A stretch of 12,284 nt of DNA from assembly GCA_964536985.1 (NCBI GenBank), contig CAZIBG010000026.1, forward strand, positions 1-12,284, given 5' to 3'. The number at the start of each line of letters is the position of its first letter. The first letter of the stretch is position 1. This DNA is from CAZIBG01 sp964536985. GTDB taxonomy: Bacteria > Patescibacteriota > Saccharimonadia > Saccharimonadales > AWTP1-31. A program made the position numbers and the translations under genes. The notes below the pieces were generated by a model that saw only the letters and a program-made list of their open reading frames with translations, ran no database searches and was not told where the DNA came from. Below, in pieces: positions 1-6,697 of the stretch.

Positions 1-434
1 GGAAATAGGTTCCAGGTGTGCCATGTGTCCCAGCTTCTGGTTGGTTGTCGACTTGCATCGAGCCAGTTGCCAACAGCCACGCCACCATCGTCGTAGCCAC
101 AATTGGGCTCTGACCCGTCGGTTCCGCTAAAGCATACTTGGTTGTTTGCTATACCGGGTTGGTAGAAGTTATTGATTAGCGTTGGGGGTGCAAAGTCGCT
201 CGTGCCGTAAAATGCATATACGCTAAAGCCTGTAACGGCTGCAAAAGAATTCTGTATTGTTACTCCACTGTCGATATCACCGACCAAACCACCGGTAGAA
301 TTAAAGTTAGCACCAGATATAGACCCAGCAGCGTAAGCATTACTAATAGTCCCATCGGCTATATACCCTACCAGGCCACCAGATATCACGCCATTAGGTA
401 CGGTTAGCGATGCTTGAGCGTATACGTCGCTGAT
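1..434 (-). pseudogene. C-terminal continuation of the GLUG-repeat protein in a shifted frame, open at the window edge
   Basis: Reading the minus strand from about 434 down to 1, in a frame different from the upstream 404-1492 part, gives an uninterrupted peptide. It begins ISDVYAQASL and carries two more GLUG motifs (SGGLVGYIADG and TGGLVGDIDSG), followed by a Cys-containing non-repeat segment. No stop occurs before the window edge, so the true C-terminus lies outside. The repeat pattern matches the upstream part exactly where its frame fails, which shows that both belong to one protein. The piece has no start codon or promoter of its own. Either the gene is a pseudogene or phase-varied, or a few bases were lost in assembly. 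Confidence 0.72.
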
Positions 435-1492
435 CCTGCGCCGTCAACACTTCCGACCAAACCACCCGTCAGGCCCCCTCCCGCTATTGTTGTACTGCTG
501 ACGTAGGAGTTGGATATAGCTAAAGATCCTGCGCCGTCAACACTTCCGACCAAACCACCGTGCTCTTGGCCATTACCGTCTATCTGTGATCCGGTAACCG
601 AACTATAGCTGATGGTGCTTTCAACGAGCTGGCCAACCAAGCCTCCTGTTCCGCCGGTAGAGTTTATGTATATACCATTAGCACGAACGTTTTTTATAGT
701 AGTGCCTTCAGCTGCAATACCTACCAAGCTGCCAGTATATCCATGGGGAGATATATTTGCGTAGTCAAACGACAAGTCTTTGAAGGTGGCGCCATAGGCA
801 TTGCTGAATAAGCCAGTATTCCAGCCCCCTGCTCCATCAATGTTCAAGTACTGGATGGTGTGGCCGCCCCCGTCAAAGGTGCCGGTAAACCGTAATGTAT
901 CCGATCCGATTGGTGTTGTAGTCATGTCTCCAGGGCAAATTATGCTACCCGTTAACTTATAGGAACGAGCCATCGAAGCTTCATCAGGGCTTGCTGCCCA
1001 GCTAAATAAATCATCAAAACAGTCATTGATCTCGCATACACCACCGGCACCGGTAGTCATATTGTATGTCTCGCACGTTGAGGCAGGCACCGCGGATACG
1101 AGAATGCTGAACGTATCTGTTACGCTTCCTCCGTTGCCGTCGTCTGCAATGACATCAATTGAAACGGTACCTAAATTGCTATTTGTTGGAGTACCGCTGA
1201 AAGTTCGGGTAACAGAATCGAAGCTCAACCATGCCGGCAATGCGCCACCACCCTCTAACTGTGATGTATACGTAAGACTATCTCCATCTTGATCGTTAAA
1301 GGTATTGGATGCGAAACTAAAATTAAACGCTGTATCGATAGTGGCATTTTGATTGGCTATGATATTGGCCACCGTTGGCGTGGCAGCCAAAACCGTTGCT
1401 GGCGAGATCCACAAACCAATACTTAGTGCTATACCAACCGCTATCCCTGCAGTACGAACCCTCAAGAATTTTTGTATTACATTGACGTGCAC
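404..1492 (-). CDS. Exported cadherin-like/GLUG-repeat surface protein, N-terminal part (frameshifted)
   Basis: This is the N-terminal 362 residues of a secreted, repetitive, probably beta-helical surface protein. Residues 1-36 form a signal peptide (basic start, hydrophobic core about 16-30) with a likely cut in VLA|AT. Residues about 38-135 resemble a dystroglycan-type cadherin/Ig-like (He_PIG) domain, with the DQDGDSLTY motif and a GTP turn. From about 200 the TGTFDGGGHTI motif opens a GLUG-type region, in which GLVG/SLVG motifs recur at about 255, 284, 313 and 344. The start is GTG at 1492-1490, chosen because AAGGGTG lies just upstream as a Shine-Dalgarno-like site and the signal peptide begins there. 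The frame stops at 404, but GLUG repeats continue to the window edge in another frame, so the gene is broken or mis-assembled near 430. Adhesion to other cells is a plausible role but is inferred only from the domain types. Confidence 0.8.
   Translation of the reverse strand: MHVNVIQKFLRVRTAGIAVGIALSIGLWISPATVLAATPTVANIIANQNATIDTAFNFSFASNTFNDQDGDSLTYTSQLEGGGALPAWLSFDSVTRTFSGTPTNSNLGTVSIDVIADDGNGGSVTDTFSILVSAVPASTCETYNMTTGAGGVCEINDCFDDLFSWAASPDEASMARSYKLTGSIICPGDMTTTPIGSDTLRFTGTFDGGGHTIQYLNIDGAGGWNTGLFSNAYGATFKDLSFDYANISPHGYTGSLVGIAAEGTTIKNVRANGIYINSTGGTGGLVGQLVESTISYSSVTGSQIDGNGQEHGGLVGSVDGAGSLAISNSYVSSTTIAGGGLTGGLVGSVDGAGSATYTLKHR
432..466. repeat. 35-bp perfect direct repeat, copy 1
   Basis: The 35 bases at 432-466 are identical to 525-559. 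The offset is 93 bases, or 31 codons, so both copies encode the same GLUG segment (GGLVGSVDGAGS) in the same frame. The frameshift of the gene lies exactly at the low-coordinate edge of this copy. Confidence 0.9.
525..559. repeat. 35-bp perfect direct repeat, copy 2
   Basis: This is the partner of 432-466 and is identical over 35 bases. Other GLUG units of this gene are diverged at the DNA level, so this identity suggests recent duplication or gene conversion between neighbouring units. Confidence 0.9.
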
Positions 1493-1519
1493 ACGTCACC
1501 CTTCTCATATATAACCATA

Positions 1520-1525
1520 AGTATA
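1520..1525 (-). promoter_or_regulatory. -10 box for the GLUG surface protein
   Basis: TATACT on the minus strand lies 27 bases before the GTG start at 1492. A -35 candidate, TTGCTC, with a 16-base spacer is weak. The implied leader is about 20 nt and contains AAGGGTG, so this gene seems to use a Shine-Dalgarno leader, unlike most others here. Confidence 0.5.
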
Positions 1526-1561
1526 TAGATATTTAAGTATCGAGCAAATAGATGTCGGACG

Positions 1562-1567
1562 TATACT
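1562..1567 (+). promoter_or_regulatory. -10 box for the wHTH/Nudix-like gene, leaderless type
   Basis: TATACT ends 6 bases before the ATG at 1574. Transcription would start at or next to the A of the start codon, giving a leaderless mRNA. No convincing -35 is seen. Confidence 0.6.
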
Positions 1568-1573
1568 GTAGGT

Positions 1574-2242
1574 ATGCTCGAACATCATATTCAGAAATCA
1601 ATTGTTTATCGATTGGCATTTGCCGAAGGTCTGCGCTTTAGTGAGCTTAAGCCAGAGTCTTTAGAAAACAAGCTATTCGACTACCACCTTAAAAAGGTGG
1701 TGTCGGCTGGTTTTGTAGAAAAAAGTGATGATGGCACTTACCGATTGACTGCCGAAGGTCGTCGGCTTGGAAAGCGGATCATGGATAAACAACTGGCTGC
1801 TGCCGATAAGGCGGAGCCAGTTTTGTTTTTAGCCGTTCGTCGAGCTACCGATAAAGCTTGGCTACTGTATCGTCGTAAGACTCATCCTCTCTTGGATCGA
1901 GTTGGGTTTATGCATGCCCTGCCAAATGCCGAGCAGTCTGTCCTGGAGGTTGCTCACGAAACTTGTCTAGAGAAGACTGGAATCAATGCCAACTTCAGTG
2001 TACTTGGTAGTGGCTTCTTTACGACTTGCGACAACGATGCCCTGGAAAGCTACACAAACTTCACCTTTTTGATAAGTGACGATGCAGCCGGGGATCTTAG
2101 CCAGAACGATGAGTTTGCAGAGTATTTCTGGGAAGACAATCCCGACTTTACCGAGTCGCGAATGCTCCCCAATATGAAGACGCTCGGGAACTTACATAAG
2201 GCTGGCGAGCTCTTCTTTATTGAGAAAACCTTTGACCTGTAA
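1574..2242 (+). CDS. Winged-helix protein with C-terminal degenerate Nudix-like domain (putative regulator)
   Basis: This is a 222-residue soluble protein. Residues 1-70 form a winged helix-turn-helix, with a recognition-helix region FDYHLKKVVSAGFVEK followed by a wing (DDGTYRLTAEGR). Residues about 80-215 look like a Nudix fold: strands VLFLAVRR and WLLYRR, then a Nudix-box-like stretch from G111 to I137 ending EKTGI. Aligned on the TGI end, the canonical REUXEEXGU reads E129-T-C-L-E133-K-T-G-I, so only one metal-binding Glu is kept and hydrolase activity is doubtful. Known Nudix regulators such as NrtR use the Nudix domain as a ligand sensor but place the wHTH at the C-terminus; here the order is reversed. 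A nucleotide-responsive transcription factor is the best guess, with the ligand unknown. It ends 3 bases from the convergent neighbour at 2246. Confidence 0.7.
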   Translation: MLEHHIQKSIVYRLAFAEGLRFSELKPESLENKLFDYHLKKVVSAGFVEKSDDGTYRLTAEGRRLGKRIMDKQLAAADKAEPVLFLAVRRATDKAWLLYRRKTHPLLDRVGFMHALPNAEQSVLEVAHETCLEKTGINANFSVLGSGFFTTCDNDALESYTNFTFLISDDAAGDLSQNDEFAEYFWEDNPDFTESRMLPNMKTLGNLHKAGELFFIEKTFDL

Positions 2243-2245
2243 CGA

Positions 2246-2995
2246 TTAGGCAGCTGTTTCGTAGGCTTCTTCGTAGGCATCAACTACAGCATTGGTGGCT
2301 TGCCTGCGTAAGAAAACTGATATGCCGCTGTCTGGATCGGCTAAGCCGCCGATACTTGGCACTTCACCTGTAGCTTCATGGAGTGTCCGGGCACGTTCCA
2401 GGGCTTGGAGACCTCTAAGGCGAGACATATTTTGAAGATCAAAGTCGCTAACCTCTACTTCGCCGTAACCTACCTGATCGCCTATTGGCGCGCTATCTAG
2501 TACTAGAGAGGCGTGGCCAACAGTTTGGGCGATTCTTTTTTTGTAGTCGTCGACCGTCTCCAATCCTTCTTGAGTAGCTATGACCAGACCTCTTGCTTTG
2601 TCGACTGCGCTGCCGAACAGGTCGGTGGCTTCGTGATGCAGCATATAGGTCGTTGGTCGCTGCTCGGGATCGGCTGTTGCAAGCTCTGCGAGCTTTAGTC
2701 TGCGGCGCATAACTTCTAATGAGTCACGGGCAAAACTGTACCACGATGTATTAAGACCGGCTGGTGTAATAAATGAATTGGCCGATTCAATATCACGTGG
2801 TTCCTGAACAATGCCAAGGATGGTGGTGGCTATTTTCAGTCCACGGTGCTGATACTCGGTCAGTAATGTTCCAGTGGGTAATCCCTTGCGTCGCTCCTCT
2901 TCAGCTTTATCACGTGTCTTTGGTGGCTTCCAGTGGTTGCCGCTAATGATGTGCTTAGTTGGTAAATCGAAATCTTTGAATGGTCTTTTGCTCAT
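2246..2995 (-). CDS. Conserved-looking hypothetical soluble protein
   Basis: I do not recognise this family. The 249-residue form starts with MSKRPFKDFDLP at the ATG at 2995-2993. The frame stays open upstream to a TTG at 3067-3065 (273 residues). I prefer the ATG because a TACTCT box (3002-3007) sits 6 bases ahead of it, matching the leaderless spacing of neighbouring genes; this box is weak. The protein has no signal peptide or membrane segment. It is rich in charged residues and probably mostly helical (for example LEVMRRRLKLAELA and LRGLQALERARTLHEA), ending in an acidic, Ala-rich helix (VVDAYEEAYETAA). No catalytic motif stands out. It is convergent with 1574-2242 and divergent from the WhiB-like gene, with which it may share a control region. 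Confidence 0.65.
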   Translation of the reverse strand: MSKRPFKDFDLPTKHIISGNHWKPPKTRDKAEEERRKGLPTGTLLTEYQHRGLKIATTILGIVQEPRDIESANSFITPAGLNTSWYSFARDSLEVMRRRLKLAELATADPEQRPTTYMLHHEATDLFGSAVDKARGLVIATQEGLETVDDYKKRIAQTVGHASLVLDSAPIGDQVGYGEVEVSDFDLQNMSRLRGLQALERARTLHEATGEVPSIGGLADPDSGISVFLRRQATNAVVDAYEEAYETAA

Positions 2996-3056
2996 GTGCT
3001 TAGAGTAGGCTTTTAAGTTAGCAATAGCAGTGAATACTTTTTCACTACATATTTTT

Positions 3057-3086
3057 TTGGCCTTCAAAAGTACGTGAGCGTATAGT
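3057..3086 (+). promoter_or_regulatory. Promoter of the WhiB-like gene, leaderless type
   Basis: TTGGCC (3057-3062) as a -35 and TATAGT (3081-3086) as a -10 are separated by 18 bases. The -10 ends 6 bases before the ATG at 3093, so the transcript should start at or beside the start codon. Confidence 0.6.
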
Positions 3087-3092
3087 TTATTT

Positions 3093-3593
3093 ATGGCAGC
3101 ATTAAACGAAGAAGAAGATCATAGCTGGCAATTAGCAGCTAACTGTTTAGGGGTCGATCCGGATTTATTTTTTCCGGAACGAGGAGCAAGTACAAAAGAA
3201 GCAAAGGCAGTTTGTCAAGCATGCGAAGTGCGTGGCGATTGTCTTGAATACGCTTTAGCTAACGGCGAAAAGTTTGGTATTTGGGGCGGATTGTCAGAAC
3301 GTGAGCGTCGTCGCATTCGACGTCAACGAGCTCTTGGACGGGCGGCTGAAATGGCTAGAAGCGCCACTGACGCCGTAAGAGATGCTGGAACCACAACGAC
3401 CGCTTTGATTGTGCTGACGGCAGCCTCAATAGGCCTGATTCAATCTATAGATACTGTTGACGACACTAGTCCTCCTGCATCTGATACTGCAGTTGTTATT
3501 GGAGCCAGTGTCCTTGGATCTGAAATTGAACCATTTGTACAACCCGATGAGCAACCTGTTTTTAGTGGTGATATGGCTGGCCAGCTGCAATAG
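3093..3593 (+). CDS. WhiB-like Fe-S transcription regulator with hydrophobic C-terminal extension
   Basis: This is a 166-residue protein. Its N-terminal 80 residues match the WhiB family: C18, then C41-x2-C44-x5-C50 as [4Fe-4S] ligands, the GIWGG turn at 62-66 and the basic segment RERRRIRRQR for DNA contact. WhiB proteins sense redox or NO through the cluster and usually act with the primary sigma factor; most are about 80-130 residues. Here a tail of about 85 residues follows. It holds a weakly basic helix, a hydrophobic run at about 101-118 (TTTALIVLTAASIGLIQSI, long enough for one membrane pass), and a Pro/Asp-rich end with a second, weaker hydrophobic patch at 133-141. The last 32 coding bases overlap the 3' end of rlmH on the other strand. 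Family assignment is secure. A membrane-attached regulator is inference. Confidence 0.88.
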   Translation: MAALNEEEDHSWQLAANCLGVDPDLFFPERGASTKEAKAVCQACEVRGDCLEYALANGEKFGIWGGLSERERRRIRRQRALGRAAEMARSATDAVRDAGTTTTALIVLTAASIGLIQSIDTVDDTSPPASDTAVVIGASVLGSEIEPFVQPDEQPVFSGDMAGQLQ

Positions 3594-3990
3594 TACTTGC
3601 ACGGTAGAGCGTTTCGGCGAGGACAACCATGGCGAGATCATGAGGGAATGTTAGCCTGGAAAAGCTGAGTTGTTCTTGTGCAGCAGAAATAACCTCGGGA
3701 GGCAACCCATCTGGTCCACCAATTATAAATGACAGTTCGGCACCAAGAATGGCTTGTTTTTCCAGGTAAGCTGATAGTTCTGGACTACTGAGCTGGGGGC
3801 CATCGATGACCAAGGCTACGATGCTCGTACCTTTAGCCGCAGCTAATATACTGACAGCATTATTATTTTTGTCCGATAAATGAGTGACGCGTAATTGATG
3901 ATAGCGTCCTAAACGCTTGGTGTATTCCTCCCACCCTGCCTTGGCGTATGTTAATTTTGGTTGTCCGATTGTGATAAGGTGGATCTTCAT
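3562..3990 (-). CDS. rlmH: 23S rRNA (pseudouridine-1915-N3)-methyltransferase RlmH
   Basis: This 142-residue SPOUT methyltransferase methylates N3 of pseudouridine 1915 in helix 69 of 23S rRNA, using S-adenosylmethionine as donor. The length is typical, since family members run about 155-160 residues. Family marks are the N-terminal MKIHLITIG strand, the SAM-binding knot loop FIIGGPDGLP at about 89-97, and the C-terminal block LSFSRLTFPHDLAM...ETLYRA...GQPYHH at about 108-142. The ATG at 3990 overlaps the stop of the upstream protease gene as ATGA, so translation is probably coupled, and no Shine-Dalgarno site is seen. Its 3' end overlaps the convergent WhiB-like gene by 32 bases. It is cytosolic and acts late in 50S assembly or on 70S ribosomes. 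Confidence 0.95.
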   Translation of the reverse strand: MKIHLITIGQPKLTYAKAGWEEYTKRLGRYHQLRVTHLSDKNNNAVSILAAAKGTSIVALVIDGPQLSSPELSAYLEKQAILGAELSFIIGGPDGLPPEVISAAQEQLSFSRLTFPHDLAMVVLAETLYRASTIAAGQPYHH

Positions 3991-5387
3991 AGGCCAAGCA
4001 TACTTCGCAGGCTATCCTTTTCGGCGGTCGTTGGCCAGGGATTAAATACACACCCTTGCAGGCTAATTGACTGCTGCTGCATTACAGGGGCTTGCTGACC
4101 TGGCCCGCCACAGAATCGATGCCTGAATCCTAGCCAGTGTCCTGTTTCATGATTGATTACCATACTCCGGTAGTCATCGAGACTGCCATTGTTGGCATTC
4201 CAGGCATCGCTAGCATAACGCCAACGGTCGAAATTGATCACGACATTTGGTGGTGCTGAGCAGCTCCAAAGGCTATCGCAGATCGCTCCAAATGTTGACA
4301 TCTGGTCGGCCGCCGATAACCAGGCATAGAAGTTGCAGCCGCTTTCCACTTGAGCAAAGCTTACCTGTCCATCCAGGGACCAACTCCGCGAATCATTGAG
4401 CGTCTTAACAAATTTAGCCCCAAAATCTGCCATAAAGGTCTGGTCGGCGTTTCGCGACCTAACGCAGAAGGTGTATTGCTTGATTGCTTTTGGTGCTGCA
4501 ATGAGGGTTGCTGATAATTTAGTTTGCTTGTCGAGGGCCTTAAGGGTCTGAGCCGCAATATCGGCGGTATTCTTGGTACGTATTCCAAACGATTTACCTG
4601 CAGAGTCTACGTAAGCCGCCACCCTACTATTCGATGCTGTTATCGTTGCGCCGCTTATGTCGTACCAGCCAAGTATCTCTGCTTTTGAGGGCTGCTTTGT
4701 CTGTCCGTTGTAGGTGAACGACAGGCTAACTTGCTGTTTGGCGGTTAGCTGATCTACAAGTGGCTGGAGCTGTTTGTCGGAGATGACTGGTTGAGCTGGT
4801 TTGGTTGGGACTTGAACATATCCATCGCTCATGCCACGAGACAGCTGATTCTTAAGTTTAGCTTGGTCGACAGTGGCACCATTTTTCCCGCTAATAAGCT
4901 TTGGTACTCCTGTTGATATTTCGATACTGCCGTTAGTGCTGGGCAGTTCGAAGTGTCTTGATACTTCTGCGAGTGTCTTGGTTAATGCGGTGTTGTCGTA
5001 GTCAATGACAATAGTGTGTTGATGTCTTCCAAAGAGCCCGGCCATAGGAAGCCAGGGATTGTTCTGCTGAATTTGTTGACGAGTTTTGTCCCAGTTTAGT
5101 GTGGCTCCAAGATCCTTTGTGCTGACTGTTTTATTAGCGTAATCAGTCTTAAAAAAGATCTCTGTCGGTACAAGTTTTAGGTCGCTGACGTACTGATAGC
5201 TTTTGTTGCCAACTTGCCAGTTACCGATAGCGCTGTCTGGATAGAGGTGGTTACGATAATACAGATATAGTCCGCCATTGAAGACAATGAGCGTCCCAAC
5301 GAAACCACCAAAAATTAGACGAAATTGGCGAGAGGTTACTATTCGCCTGAACTTACGCCTGAATTTTTGAGAGAGTTTGATACGCAT
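3987..5387 (-). CDS. Membrane-anchored PG_binding_4-like/DUF3152 zinc metalloprotease (metzincin type)
   Basis: This is a 466-residue protein. It has a very basic N-terminus (residues 1-23), one membrane segment at about 24-44, and a large outer region. Residues about 60-190 resemble the PG_binding_4 domain found with VanW/YoaR-type proteins (VSTKDLGATLNW and the following helix-strand pattern), with a possible second copy to about 290. Residues about 300-466 match DUF3152, a family known mainly from Actinobacteria. The zinc motif HETGHWLGFRH at 413-423 supplies H413, E414, H417, G420 and H423, and M436 in PVMQQQ fits a metzincin Met-turn. Six cysteines in the outer domain suggest disulfides. 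It is probably a surface peptidase tethered near the cell wall; the substrate is unknown. The ATG lies 8 bases after TATACT, and the stop overlaps the rlmH start. Confidence 0.82.
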   Translation of the reverse strand: MRIKLSQKFRRKFRRIVTSRQFRLIFGGFVGTLIVFNGGLYLYYRNHLYPDSAIGNWQVGNKSYQYVSDLKLVPTEIFFKTDYANKTVSTKDLGATLNWDKTRQQIQQNNPWLPMAGLFGRHQHTIVIDYDNTALTKTLAEVSRHFELPSTNGSIEISTGVPKLISGKNGATVDQAKLKNQLSRGMSDGYVQVPTKPAQPVISDKQLQPLVDQLTAKQQVSLSFTYNGQTKQPSKAEILGWYDISGATITASNSRVAAYVDSAGKSFGIRTKNTADIAAQTLKALDKQTKLSATLIAAPKAIKQYTFCVRSRNADQTFMADFGAKFVKTLNDSRSWSLDGQVSFAQVESGCNFYAWLSAADQMSTFGAICDSLWSCSAPPNVVINFDRWRYASDAWNANNGSLDDYRSMVINHETGHWLGFRHRFCGGPGQQAPVMQQQSISLQGCVFNPWPTTAEKDSLRSMLGL

Positions 5388-5395
5388 ACCCTACC

Positions 5396-5401
5396 AGTAT
5401 A
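5396..5401 (-). promoter_or_regulatory. -10 box for the DUF3152 protease-rlmH operon
   Basis: TATACT on the minus strand ends 8 bases before the ATG at 5387, implying a leader of 0-2 nt. It lies in the 29-base gap after the umuC stop. No clear -35 is seen. Confidence 0.58.
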
Positions 5402-5416
5402 CCCGCTCGCTGGTGT

Positions 5417-6697
5417 TTAGCGGAAGCGAGCTACTGGAAGTTCACTCCAGTTTGTTGTGTAGCGAGGGCTCCTGATCTTTTGTTTGGGCTGCCATGCTTT
5501 TGCTAGGTGTTCGGCGGCATATGCAATCGTTCCCCTCCCGTATCGTTTATTGAGGGCATCAAAGGAGGCCATGCGCTGTTTCGAGCGGACGTGTTTATCG
5601 ACGTCTACCTCGCCTAGAAGGTCTGTCTGTAGACTGCCGTCACCAACAAATTCTTCTAGCCAGATCCCTGCTCGATGATACATTTGTCCTGACTGAAAAA
5701 GTTTAGTTGCTTCTGCTACCAGGGCGTTAATTAGTTCCCCGCTGTCGGCAGTAGGTGTACTAAATTCAATAGTTTTACTCCAGCTTTTGTAGCCCGGCTT
5801 AAAGCGGCTAGTCATCATAAAAAGACCAGCTTTACGAGTGAGCTGATGTGAGGCTCGAAGCCGGAAAGCAGCTTGGGTAGCAAAGTTTGCGATCGCCGCT
5901 TCTAGATCATGAAATTGGTTAGTATCTTCGCCAAACGTTCTAGTTCGAGCAATTGTCTTTGGTTTTGTGTCTAGGGCGGTAAATTCAAAACAGGTTTGAT
6001 TGTTAAGTTCCCTGACCATTTGCTCTCCCCTGACGCCCATCAGCTGACGTGCTCGCTGTGTACTGAGCGTGGCAAGATCCTGAGCGGTCGCTAGCCCTTC
6101 GGCGCGGAGTCTTGGCCCAAGTCGACGACCTACTCCCCAGACGTTTTCTATCGGAGTATTAGAAAGTAACGTAGAGAGCTCACTATTATTGATGACATCG
6201 GTTATCCCCTGCTCGTCTGGGTGTTTTTTGGCGTAATCGCTGGCTAATTTGGCGAGCGTTTTGCTATGGGCAATACCGATAGAGACTGGGATGCCAACTT
6301 CGTTCCAGATTCTGTCGCGGAGTTTGCGTGCCACGGCTTGGTAGTCTTTAGTTGCAAGCTGGGATAGCTCAAGGAAGGCCTCGTCGATGCTGTATATTTC
6401 TGTTCTAGGGGTTAACTCGGTCAGAATGCGAATTATTCGTTTCGATAAGTCGCCATAAAGTTCGAAGTTAGCCGAAAATTTGGTAACTCCGTGTTGCCTA
6501 AATAATTCTTTATATTTGAATGCTGGCGCCCCCATGGGTATACCAAGGGCCTTGGCTTCGTTGCTACGCGCTACAGCACAGCCGTCATTGCTACTAAGCA
6601 CTACAACTGGTCTGCCTTCCAGGTCGGGACGGAAGACGCGTTCGCAGCTTACAAAGAAGTTATTGCAGTCTACTAGTGCAAATACGGCCTGACTCAT
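5417..6697 (-). CDS. umuC: Y-family DNA polymerase, UmuC type
   Basis: This 426-residue protein has the usual UmuC length. It is a translesion polymerase that copies damaged DNA with low fidelity at stalled forks, normally as pol V with processed UmuD and RecA. The palm starts with FALVDCNNFFVSCE, giving the metal ligand D10 and an aromatic steric gate (F14/F15). YSIDEAFLE at 102-110 supplies D105 and E106. The VSIGIAHSKTLAKLAS block (138-153) and the helix-hairpin-helix NVWGVGRRLGPRL are clear. The C-terminus carries the UmuC-specific DUF4113 region, ending SPRYTTNWSELPVARFR. All catalytic acids are present, so it should be active. The ATG overlaps the umuD-like stop as ATGA, so the two are co-translated. 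Confidence 0.95.
   Translation of the reverse strand: MSQAVFALVDCNNFFVSCERVFRPDLEGRPVVVLSSNDGCAVARSNEAKALGIPMGAPAFKYKELFRQHGVTKFSANFELYGDLSKRIIRILTELTPRTEIYSIDEAFLELSQLATKDYQAVARKLRDRIWNEVGIPVSIGIAHSKTLAKLASDYAKKHPDEQGITDVINNSELSTLLSNTPIENVWGVGRRLGPRLRAEGLATAQDLATLSTQRARQLMGVRGEQMVRELNNQTCFEFTALDTKPKTIARTRTFGEDTNQFHDLEAAIANFATQAAFRLRASHQLTRKAGLFMMTSRFKPGYKSWSKTIEFSTPTADSGELINALVAEATKLFQSGQMYHRAGIWLEEFVGDGSLQTDLLGEVDVDKHVRSKQRMASFDALNKRYGRGTIAYAAEHLAKAWQPKQKIRSPRYTTNWSELPVARFR

Noticed and set aside
1..760. Repeated short motifs that could suggest a CRISPR array or tandem repeat element
   Set aside because: The repeats are coding GLUG units with diverged codons, irregular spacing and no constant spacers. 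Only one pair (35 bp) is identical.
1026..1292. Plus-strand frames inside the GLUG gene, and similar frames opposite umuC, gltX and the DUF3048 gene
   Set aside because: They are shadows of the real genes on the other strand, with no promoter, no recognisable domain and atypical composition.
2996..3067. Upstream extension of the 2246-2995 gene to a TTG start at 3067
   Set aside because: Not excluded, but the ATG at 2995 has the leaderless -10 spacing typical of this window, and the TTG has no Shine-Dalgarno site and no correctly spaced -10.
3457..3654. Plus-strand frame overlapping the ends of the WhiB-like gene and rlmH
   Set aside because: It overlaps two well-supported genes in other frames and has a Leu-rich but featureless product and no promoter.
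5402..5430. Possible terminator after umuC (CTCGCT...AGCGAG inverted repeat)
   Set aside because: The stem is only 6 bp with a 13-base loop, lies partly inside the coding sequence and has no T-run after it.
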